DNA from: an uncultured Pseudomonadota bacterium
GTDB taxonomy: Bacteria > Pseudomonadota > Alphaproteobacteria > Rs-D84
DNA length: 12,737 nt
Direction: 5' to 3'
Assembly: GCA_947169505.1 (NCBI GenBank)
Contig: CAMVPZ010000018.1
Span: 1 to 12,737, forward strand
Every line of letters starts with the position of its first letter. Positions within the stretch are counted from its first letter, which is position 1. A program made the position numbers and the translations under genes. The notes beneath the pieces are model-generated. The model worked only from the letters and a program-made list of their open reading frames with translations, had not been told where the DNA came from and made no database searches. Shown here piece after piece: positions 8,501 through 12,737 of this stretch.

Positions 8501-11500
8501 ACATGGTATTTTTTCAAGATTATCAACATCATAATAATCAAGATAATTGTTTTCTGCCAATATATCTTCATTGACATATGAACATTTCAAAGAATGTTCT
8601 GGGCATATCGGTTCTTTGGGGCAGGTTGCATAACATGAACCAATAAAACCATCGCCATCAGAATTTGGGAATGTGTCAACAGGGCACTGTTCGCAATCCG
8701 TTGTATCTGGCACTTTGTATTGATTTGCATCGCAAGTTTCCACATTAGGCACAGTATAAAGTGTTGATATTTTTGGCGCAGAACCCGCACGCATAACAAT
8801 AACAGGTACATCGGTTTTGCTTGGTGTCAAAGATTCATAATAATAGTGTTTAACGCCTTCTGGTTGAGTTTGTATCTGGCCACTCTCTGTCAAAACTTGG
8901 TCTGCATCTGGCAACACAAAATCTTCTTCTGCACTGTATTCCAGTATATTCAAGACATTGTTTTGTGTGTCCTTCAAAGTGACAGTATTTGTTTGTGGAC
9001 TGCATTTCCACCCATTAGATGTATGAATTTTTTCTTCGTCTTCACCGCAAACAAGTTCAGGACTAAATTGTGCATAGATAGTTTGGTTTTCGGTTGAACC
9101 AAGTGGAATTTCAGTAATATCATGCCAATGGTAAGATTTGTAAACACGCCATCCAATGAAATCGTAACCCGGTTTAGATGCAGGTTGTAAAACAATATTG
9201 TCTTCAACAGTATACGTTGATGGATTGTTTTCGTTATTTGTTGCGGCATCCATAACAGTATAGTCTGATAGACTGTTGGCGTTCGTTGCACCTTTTATAT
9301 CCATGTATTGAATTGTATATTCAACAGGTACGCATTTTGATAATTCTGTATCATAATTATATCCTTTTGGACAAGTAATTGTGTCTTCATCAATTTTGCG
9401 CCATTTTGCATAGAATGTTTTATTACCCATTGTGCCCTCTGGGAACGTCTTTGTTCCTATAGTACAGTTTTTAGACAATGAAGAGTCTTCGCACCAACCA
9501 AGAAATTCATGACCAGATTGAACCAAATTTGGCAACGTTAACGTGCGGGTTTCTATATTGTAATTCTTAGGTAATGTAGCATTATCTTCTACGTGAGTAT
9601 TAGAATAAGTATTATTCCAAACATACCAAATAGAATAAGATATTGGCGCACACTGTCTTACCGCTTTGTACAGTGCTCTGCGCAAATTTTTAATTTGGTA
9701 ACTAGCTGTGCCAGGATAGGTAGAATAATAGTTGGAATAATCTTTGTTCGCTTGACTACAAGCAACACTGCAATGGGTTGGACAATTTTCAACAGTGTTG
9801 GTATTGTATGGATCCGTAATTTTTATATATTTAGTATGTAATGGTTTAGATATTGGTGAATGCAAACTTTCCGCAAAACTTCCACTTGCAATTTCATCAA
9901 AATTACACCAACAGTGTTTTCCACTGGTTGTTGTATCAACATCTGAACGAATCGTATAAGTGGTGGCGCATGGACCGGAATCTTCGTTTGCAGGCATTCC
10001 TGGTCTTTCACCATCGTCTGCCAAACAAAGACTTTGTCCTTTTAAGAAAGGAATATCATCCCACGTACCAAACCATATTATGAAACGTCCTTTGTTTGCC
10101 CCGTCGACGGCATTATTAACCTGCACAGGATTTTGAGCGATGTTTTCACATCTTCCCCAACGTTCTTCAAATGGATTTACTTGATAAAAATATCCAGTTG
10201 GACAATCGACCGGGTCTGCCGCTTTTTCTTCGCAGATTGGCTCGCCGTTATTATTTGTTTCACCTGTTGCCACATATCCATCATCACATGCTGTTCGCTT
10301 CCATTGTGCGACACAATATTGATCTTGGGTGTATGTCCATGTGCCAGAAGTTCCCAATTCATCCGGACATTTCCAACCGTCAAACGTAAAATTCGATGGT
10401 GTTTTACAAATTGTTGTGCCAGAAATTAAAGTATACGATTGACCAGTTATAAACACATCTCTGGTTTCGTTACTGTTATAAGTCACAGGTGTTTCTCCAA
10501 CAAACCCGCAATCATAATTAAGTATGTATTTTCTGGTTTGCCATTTGGCATATAATGTTTTGTTGGTCAGTGTTTCTGCGTTTATTGGTTCAACAGGCAA
10601 AGTTGTAATTGCTTCGCCATTAAATTCTGCATTGTCATACCACCCTTTGAATACATAATTTTCACGTGATGGGGTCTTTAATGTGACTGACTTTTTCATA
10701 CTGTAATCCAACGGAGATTTATCAGCCAATGTTCCATCATTTGTTTCGTACGTAATAGTATACGTATTCAATGCCCAATCAGGATACAAAACCACACCGG
10801 CCAATGGGTCGATTTCATCCGGGTCAATCGTTGGACTTTCTTCACAATTTTCGGTTAACCTTTTATTTGTACACCATTGTACAAAATTATATCCCAAGCG
10901 CATAGGTTTTCCAATAGTCACAGCGGAACTAGTCACAGTGTATTCTTCTGGATGATTCGCCAAAACAGGCCATTCTTCTTCAATCACATCATGGTATATA
11001 ATTGGGTATTTAATTTCAGAATACTTTGGATACAAAGTGATAGGCGCGCCTTCGTCTTGAGATGTTGGCCAGTTTTCATCAGGTTCTACAATCGGTTCGG
11101 CATTTTCACATTCTGCATCTGTGCACCAGCCATCAAACGTGAATCCCCTGGATACAGGTGGAGTTGGCAAAGCGGACAATTCTTCACCATCTTCTGGAAC
11201 CGCTGTCACAGGTAAAACAATATCATCACCATTTTGATCTTTGTATACAGTATTGAAATATACAATTTCTTCCCATTTTGCATACAAAGTTTTATCGGTC
11301 AAAGTTTCTGCATCTATCGGTTCAATTGGCAAAGTTGTAATTGCTGCGCCTTCAAATTCTGCATTGTCATACCAACCTTGGAATTTATAACCGTCACGAG
11401 TCGGTGTTGGCAAAATTAATGTGCTTTCAACAGAGTAGGTATCATTCGTTAAATTTTCACCACCATTTACATTATATATGACGGTGTATGAATTCAAATT

Positions 11501-12737
11501 CCATTTTGCATAAAAATCACGATTCCCGGTTGAATTTGTTGGAATTGTTGTTTCAGCAGGCACAGATAAATCAGAGTCTGTATACCAACCATCAAACGTG
11601 TATCCATTGCGAATCGGATCTGGTATAGTAATGCTTGATGATGAAATATAATAATAGTCAGGGTGGACAGTGCCCACAGCAAACTTGCCACCATCTAAAT
11701 GATACACAATATCATATTTTCTTGGTTCAAATTTAGCATAAATTGGGCCAATGAAGGTTTCGTTGTTTGCCGGAACATCTGTGATTTGATATATTCTGGA
11801 ATTTGGTTCATATTCAGCATTTGTAAACCAGCCTTTGAATTCATAGCCTGTTTTATCGATTGGGTTTTTCAAAGTGATAACTTGGCCAGTTAAATATGTT
11901 GTTGGATTATAAGGGTTGTTTGAAGATTCTATGTTTTCATATCTAATGTCATAAGATTTTGGTGCCCATTGTGCAACACAATTAACATCTGTCAACAAAG
12001 TCCATTTTTCATTTGGTAAATTATAATCACATTCCCAACCATTCATTTCGTACCCGCTTCGTTCATCACAAACGTCAGCAACATTAGCAATCAGGTAAGA
12101 AGAATCAAAGGTAGGTGTTTGAGAATAAGAATTTATACCTTCTTTAAATTGACCCGTGCCACATGTATAATTTATTACATAATCATCTGCGACCCATTGT
12201 GCAATCAAAGTCAAATCATTTGCGATATTATAAGGGTTTAAATTTTCACCATTTTCGTACGAAGTTTGTGCCAGACTTCCATTCGTGTTATTATAATCAC
12301 CCAACCAACCATCAAAAGTATATCCTGGTATTCCAAAAGCATTTTCACGTAAAGCAACGTTGGTTTTATATATTGTTCCTGTATAATCCATTGTTCCCGT
12401 GAATCCGGTCGTTCTGTCGCCAGCTGTTCCGTGTTCGTATTTAATTTTATATGAATTGTATTCCCATTTTGCGTTCAATATTTTATCGCCAATCCAATTT
12501 GTTCCTTCACCTGTTGAAATCGTGCCATTCAAAGGTGTTTCGCATGTTGTTGTGCCATCATCACACCAGCCAAGGAAAGTTTTTCCTGCTTCTAACGTTG
12601 GTGTCGGTAAAGTCAATAATCCATCGCCCGGATAATAGGTTTGTGGATCCAAATTCGATACGTTTTCCCCATCTATACGATATGCAATAGTATATTGATT
12701 TGGCGCACATTGTTTAATAGCAGTCATCATAGTTGCA
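2504..12737 (-). CDS. Giant modular cysteine-rich exoprotein with InlB-type repeats (5' partial)
   Basis: One continuous frame of at least 3408 codons, stop TAA at 2504-2506. The ATG at 12730 has no visible ribosome binding site, is preceded in frame by sense codons to the edge, and begins inside a module seen elsewhere in the protein, so the true start and any signal peptide lie beyond the window. Order by residue: ten InlB-like repeats (13-813), X1 (814-1030), two repeats (1031-1225), Y1 (1226-1432), three repeats (1433-1691), PKD-like plus DUF285/BspA-like island (1692-2012), one repeat (2013-2083), Y2 (2084-2178), two repeats (2179-2319), X2 (2320-2504), seven repeats (2505-3137), two repeats (3161-3322), C-terminal domain (3323-3408). 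Repeats follow the pattern Y-x-I-x-Y ... LP-x-P ... G-Y-x-F-x-GW ... YAKW, the hallmark of the Listeria-Bacteroides repeat (Flg_new). About 97 cysteines imply an oxidising location outside the cytoplasm. There is no LPXTG, no beta-barrel and no transmembrane anchor in the visible part. An adhesin or surface stalk is likely by analogy; its ligand is unknown. Confidence 0.9.
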   Translation of the reverse strand, partial: ATMMTAIKQCAPNQYTIAYRIDGENVSNLDPQTYYPGDGLLTLPTPTLEAGKTFLGWCDDGTTTCETPLNGTISTGEGTNWIGDKILNAKWEYNSYKIKYEHGTAGDRTTGFTGTMDYTGTIYKTNVALRENAFGIPGYTFDGWLGDYNNTNGSLAQTSYENGENLNPYNIANDLTLIAQWVADDYVINYTCGTGQFKEGINSYSQTPTFDSSYLIANVADVCDERSGYEMNGWECDYNLPNEKWTLLTDVNCVAQWAPKSYDIRYENIESSNNPYNPTTYLTGQVITLKNPIDKTGYEFKGWFTNAEYEPNSRIYQITDVPANNETFIGPIYAKFEPRKYDIVYHLDGGKFAVGTVHPDYYYISSSSITIPDPIRNGYTFDGWYTDSDLSVPAETTIPTNSTGNRDFYAKWNLNSYTVIYNVNGGENLTNDTYSVESTLILPTPTRDGYKFQGWYDNAEFEGAAITTLPIEPIDAETLTDKTLYAKWEEIVYFNTVYKDQNGDDIVLPVTAVPEDGEELSALPTPPVSRGFTFDGWCTDAECENAEPIVEPDENWPTSQDEGAPITLYPKYSEIKYPIIYHDVIEEEWPVLANHPEEYTVTSSAVTIGKPMRLGYNFVQWCTNKRLTENCEESPTIDPDEIDPLAGVVLYPDWALNTYTITYETNDGTLADKSPLDYSMKKSVTLKTPSRENYVFKGWYDNAEFNGEAITTLPVEPINAETLTNKTLYAKWQTRKYILNYDCGFVGETPVTYNSNETRDVFITGQSYTLISGTTICKTPSNFTFDGWKCPDELGTSGTWTYTQDQYCVAQWKRTACDDGYVATGETNNNGEPICEEKAADPVDCPTGYFYQVNPFEERWGRCENIAQNPVQVNNAVDGANKGRFIIWFGTWDDIPFLKGQSLCLADDGERPGMPANEDSGPCATTYTIRSDVDTTTSGKHCWCNFDEIASGSFAESLHSPISKPLHTKYIKITDPYNTNTVENCPTHCSVACSQANKDYSNYYSTYPGTASYQIKNLRRALYKAVRQCAPISYSIWYVWNNTYSNTHVEDNATLPKNYNIETRTLTLPNLVQSGHEFLGWCEDSSLSKNCTIGTKTFPEGTMGNKTFYAKWRKIDEDTITCPKGYNYDTELSKCVPVEYTIQYMDIKGATNANSLSDYTVMDAATNNENNPSTYTVEDNIVLQPASKPGYDFIGWRVYKSYHWHDITEIPLGSTENQTIYAQFSPELVCGEDEEKIHTSNGWKCSPQTNTVTLKDTQNNVLNILEYSAEEDFVLPDADQVLTESGQIQTQPEGVKHYYYESLTPSKTDVPVIVMRAGSAPKISTLYTVPNVETCDANQYKVPDTTDCEQCPVDTFPNSDGDGFIGSCYATCPKEPICPEHSLKCSYVNEDILAENNYLDYYDVDNLEKIPCKIEFDCDTNYHINDNNDACVGDSYTIKYFDDENEIVALTEAHVYGTETVLPTELPDSVTNPYHTFGGWKNANGEMVETIAGTTIPSNGEFAFYINWIPENYNIEYFDGNTQIDLTPTTYTYGDSINNIPNGAIPTKPKFEIVAWCTDSGLQNCAEKQSVSSTDNGDKTFYAKWNRTECDEGYEQTGLYENGEPICSEKFYTVNYEIDGVDYTPESGITTNYRIGDTITLPSVSVPSKPNSIFAGWCDADAAICEHLMDDFVASADNGWMGDKTLTASWTEDKFQLTTTDNINKFDFSLAASGVFYVDWGDGDIQKIDRTNNTEYEIYSHDYENAGSYTLHFGGEATGYNETESFIPTAIRFYTVNSVKSVSGSLGRIFKTIGNGGTLATQPRFNSTFMTQPITSVPANLFTGINDEGVHGVGVAGMFASTFNTTNLTSIPSQLFSGITNNENSSAMYSGTFENCVYLQQIPYNLFNNVAVYAPGLFTLTFSDCTNLRLIPENLFAHITGNLGTNTFNSTFYNCINVIGFADNNGNLTTNYIPTNYMDNVNVDSLSTNIMIGMFAGTQLLTSCPSGTAERPSPFATYWSPKVSCKPCDGGTCPYLIIYYDGVEQIHSQSYPIGYSGDLYQYSNSSLEFYGWCVNQDLSNCDTPLTVANPNWDGTISLYAKLKRLNCSANQYMNGSSCANCPEDFPTSDGTGGITTCYVQCDAPETWCPNENMSCRYSNYYVDENNRDYYKENAEHTTCEHIIGCSSDNYVYDNGNCIARQFNIEYFDGNQPINLTPKKYTFGTGLSSLPTTQKQHYDFTGWIDEENRTVTGISTEDFGNKKFYATWTPKQYNIRFEPETPFAKSTYTINDTPFNLPGLPIVSGLTVTGWYTDSNFSGSPSSVFTNAMVGTEVLYANISSASCQLGYLTQNDEPLPKLDTKPVGVGRAYKNHLETSEATINNYLKLLQNESDFRIGDWGVYYGTNKNIIHQIYGTSSCNTVSGQTPADGAMKYTENSTVEMSNRTNGTNCWCKMTKYVIGDGTDSITTDNSNWVYIKSYDNSTNCAENCSKSCTDNMRRNTQQPQQHANLPFLTQVYGDYSLCRLGEYTINYHLNSGEWPITVNENAHPEKYTILSQTITIPTPVRDSSEYNFGGWYDNPNFTGNSVTQIAGGSTGNKDLYAKWNAKSYDITYVLNPDNIDLQNGAAIDNSNNPEEYTVEDYVLLQEPTLAGYRFVRWYMQNNENEQTNITEIPLGSTGDITIYAEWEPTTYEIHYYNQDASVDLLPNTYSFGENGALGTMSQAYHRFDGWCVGQNDCETDETVLNVDPTWVGDIDLYAKWSLMTYPVKYNCGIIQIGNSTQTVPAENGETGSQETTETITYGDNYSINSMLKNKCINIPGFDFEWNCPCEKYKNTTGTGAGGASLHHCDPEEDPECPTPCNPDEEECPAPTLGYIWENPSAECVGKWTPKPYNVYYYETYNNTDHTEIATNNPSTYTATDDVELQNATKEHYKFVEWRKGPLFKPADKITQLAEIPLTWDYLYETLLVGDDYLEKLQSYANTLGNKDLLAVFTPDTYPIKYWDKNGNSIQSSIPQEYQTHTYDTDTTLPGPSVMNKEHYDFVGWFATLDGTEPITTISGTEVPQDETEGFSFFGRWQKATYDINYLETNGTPVVGDLNPKQYTYGTALDDIPYTVPTKEKYRFVAWCKDVQLQNCAEKQSISATDDGAKTFYAKWEQTECFPDWQNDVLNGNNEWIGCESKIFNIQYKYVDESNVDGINDSYKTYTAHTEKDLPILYPDTTGYTFVGWCENKNCTETEAFTKVLSTWEWQGDKVLYAKIVAPTVYTVSYEPNGGTITSTNHSTTYVNTDDGRIITLPTVEKDGHTFDGWCATSTLTDCTTNSTLTLPNNTTGNKTFWAKWKQTENPNVYECDSGRWLHIGDNTKACLSATKPSSRPVLAFKLNSRLTPYYLQMTPNNAELKLNSGYNTKFRALYTGTTYNIHDESVSAN
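2507..2764 (-). other. C-terminal domain of the giant protein
   Basis: Residues 3323-3408 lie outside the repeat pattern. They contain two cysteines (YECDSGRWLHIGDN and ACLSA), then alternating strand-like segments (VLAFKL, YYLQMT, AELKL, FRALYTG) and end TYNIHDESVSAN. No sortase signal, no hydrophobic anchor, and no terminal aromatic residue as in outer-membrane barrels. It may be a secretion or attachment domain, but nothing in the sequence proves this. Confidence 0.6.
2765..3250 (-). repeat. InlB-type repeats 26 and 27
   Basis: Residues 3161-3241 and 3242-3322, after a two-cysteine linker (3138-3160). Both have GWC plus a second cysteine. Repeat 27 is canonical (YEPNGG ... GHTFDGWC ... 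FWAKW) and is the last before the C-terminal domain. Confidence 0.86.
3320..5218 (-). repeat. InlB-type repeats 19-25
   Basis: Residue boundaries: 2505-2585, 2586-2668, 2669-2742, 2743-2869, 2870-2974, 2975-3058, 3059-3137. Repeats 19, 20, 21 and 25 are regular. Repeat 22 is a four-cysteine variant enlarged by a Gly-rich and acidic Cys/Pro insertion. Repeat 23 is enlarged by an insertion of about 26 residues that looks helical. Repeat 24 ends FFGRW. No spacer is seen between them. Confidence 0.86.
5219..5773 (-). other. Cysteine-rich module X2 (within giant protein)
   Basis: Residues 2320-2504, eight cysteines. It shares with X1 the CWC motif (2428-2430, N-C-W-C-K), a following YIK strand, C-x3-C-x3-C at 2463, 2467 and 2471, and one last cysteine at 2501 before the next repeat. 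Overall sequence identity to X1 looks low outside these positions, so the cysteine frame is what is conserved. Confidence 0.7.
5774..6196 (-). repeat. InlB-type repeats 17 and 18
   Basis: Residues 2179-2248 and 2249-2319, both short (70 and 71 residues) and without cysteine. Repeat 17 ends YATW. Repeat 18 has the GWYTDSNFSG core but a weak end (YANI), directly before module X2. Confidence 0.8.
6197..6481 (-). other. Cysteine-rich module Y2 (within giant protein)
   Basis: Residues 2084-2178 with ten cysteines. The order matches the core of Y1: C-x2-NQY, C-x2-CP-x-DFPTSDG, TTCY-x2-C, WCPNENMSC, tyrosine-rich YSNYYVDENNRDYY, two more cysteines, then DNYVYDNGNC. It is followed at once by repeat 17, which starts NIEYFDGN, just as Y1 is followed by IKYFDDEN. 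Confidence 0.7.
6482..6694 (-). repeat. InlB-type repeat 16 (divergent)
   Basis: Residues 2013-2083: short (71 residues) with YLIIYYDGV at the start, FYGWC plus a second cysteine 8 residues on, and YAKL in place of YAKW. It separates the leucine-rich island from module Y2. Confidence 0.72.
6695..7657 (-). other. PKD-like plus BspA/DUF285-like leucine-rich island
   Basis: Residues 1692-2012 contain no InlB pattern. Residues about 1692-1760 have the PKD-like signature VDWGDGD (1716-1722) followed by a strand ending HDYENAGSYTLHF. Four units then follow with L/I-x-x-I/V-P-x-x-L-F: 1812-1820, 1846-1854, 1877-1885 and 1906-1914, spaced by about 29-34 residues, each followed by a Phe/Cys/Thr/Asn-rich turn such as TFENCVYL and TFSDCTNL. 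This is the pattern of BspA-type leucine-rich repeats and DUF285, common in surface proteins. The C-terminal edge (about 1981-2012) holds four more cysteines (SCPSG, SCKPCDGGTC). Seven cysteines in total. Confidence 0.72.
7658..8434 (-). repeat. InlB-type repeats 13-15
   Basis: Repeats at residues 1433-1509, 1510-1586 and 1609-1691, with a two-cysteine linker (1587-1608) between the last two. Repeat 13 ends YINW, 14 ends YAKW, 15 ends TASW. Repeat 14 is close to repeat 25 (both share LQNCAEKQS and KTFYAKW). Repeats 14 and 15 have the W-C-x(6-7)-C pair. Confidence 0.85.
8435..9055 (-). other. Cysteine-rich module Y1 with a degenerate repeat in front
   Basis: Residues 1226-1432. The first part (about 1248-1330) has strands like an InlB repeat (NTVTLKD, then EDFVLPDAD) but no GW core and no closing AKW, so it may be a decayed repeat. 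The core (1333-1432) has the order C-x2-NQY, C-x2-CP, FPNSDG, G-x-CY-x2-C, further cysteines, a tyrosine-rich stretch (YLDYYD) and DCDTNYHINDN before a last cysteine. The same order is found in Y2. Twelve cysteines in the whole segment. Not assignable to a family by eye. Confidence 0.7.
9056..9640 (-). repeat. InlB-type repeats 11 and 12
   Basis: Repeat 11 is residues 1031-1113, ending YAKW, with GWC and a second cysteine 9 residues on. A 23-residue two-cysteine linker follows (1114-1136, TCPKGYNYD...KC). Repeat 12 is 1137-1225 and ends YAQF. Repeat 12 resembles repeat 20: both have NNPxxYTVED, a leucine-glutamine strand and TEIPLGST. Confidence 0.82.
9641..10291 (-). other. Cysteine-rich module X1 (within giant protein)
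   Basis: Residues 814-1030 interrupt the repeat array. They start with a two-cysteine linker (814-836) and continue with a Trp-rich stretch (WFGTWDD, about 886-892), CWC at 940-942, a YIK strand at 968-970, then C-x3-C-x3-C (983, 987, 991), a short basic helix (LRRALYKAVR) and a last cysteine at 1026 before repeat 11. The same cysteine order recurs in X2 (2320-2504). I do not recognise a named family. Twelve cysteines in all. Confidence 0.7.
10292..12694 (-). repeat. InlB-type repeats 1-10
   Basis: Ten tandem protein repeats of 76-90 residues with no spacer. Boundaries by residue: 13-92, 93-182, 183-258, 259-337, 338-413, 414-489, 490-573, 574-655, 656-733, 734-813. Most end in YAKW or a variant (AQW, AKF, PKY, PDW), and the next starts with S/T/K-Y-x-I-x-Y. 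Repeats 5, 6 and 9 are the most canonical (HLDGG, NVNGG, then GYTFDGWY). Repeats 3 and 10 are a four-cysteine variant. Repeats 1, 7 and 8 carry the two-cysteine W-C-x(4-8)-C variant. In the known InlB B-repeat this sequence pattern forms a small beta-grasp domain. Confidence 0.88.

Noticed and set aside
8741..8989. Frameshift or pseudogene damage in the degenerate repeat before Y1
   Set aside because: The frame is continuous and normal modules follow; loss of the GW core is better read as divergence.
2765..12694. CRISPR array or DNA satellite suggested by spaced similar strings such as ccattttgcata
   Set aside because: The period is about 210-380 bases and the units differ; the similarity comes from coding for the repeated AKW protein motif on the minus strand.
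12728..12730. ATG as the real start of the giant protein
   Set aside because: No ribosome binding site or signal peptide is visible, the frame stays open to the edge, and the first residues match the internal end of module X1.
2504..12737. Listeria or another Gram-positive host because of InlB-type repeats
   Set aside because: These repeats are widespread; there is no LPXTG or Gram-positive anchor, and the TAT-AMIN-Amidase_3 enzyme is of Gram-negative type.

Overview
The window is AT-rich and holds two plus-strand genes and one very large minus-strand gene, arranged convergently. Nothing in it is an RNA gene, CRISPR array or transposon. A TAT-exported AMIN/Amidase_3 cell-wall amidase points to a Gram-negative host. 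Together with the low GC and a huge secreted protein built of Listeria-Bacteroides (InlB B-type) repeats, it most resembles the uncultured gut-associated Alphaproteobacteria. The taxonomy is an inference from gene style, not from a marker gene.

Left part: positions 1-1229 carry the 3' part of a gene for a secreted protein of unknown family. Its signal peptide is visible, but its start codon lies off the left edge. A 57-base gap contains a near-consensus promoter placed so close to the next ATG that the transcript should be almost leaderless. The amidase (1287-2471) has a twin-arginine signal, an AMIN targeting domain and a zinc amidase domain that still contains the segment expected to hold the regulatory helix. 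It ends at a hairpin with a T-run on both strands, which can stop transcription from both sides.

Right part: from 12737 down to 2504 the minus strand is one uninterrupted reading frame of at least 3408 codons, entering from beyond the right edge. It encodes a mosaic exoprotein. I count 27 InlB-like repeats of about 70-127 residues. Between them sit two copies each of two cysteine-rich modules (called X and Y here), one PKD-like plus BspA/DUF285-like leucine-rich island, several short two-cysteine linkers and a distinct C-terminal domain. Residue numbers for this protein count from the ATG at 12730, which is probably not the true start. Residue n occupies positions 12731-3n to 12733-3n.

How the genes relate: all three products are predicted to leave the cytoplasm. 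The amidase cleaves peptidoglycan in the periplasm. The two flanking genes look like cysteine-rich envelope or surface proteins, with the giant one probably an adhesin or surface-layer-like stalk. The most interesting content is the disulfide architecture of the giant protein: two cysteine variants of the InlB repeat and the recurring X and Y modules, which I cannot assign to a described domain family.
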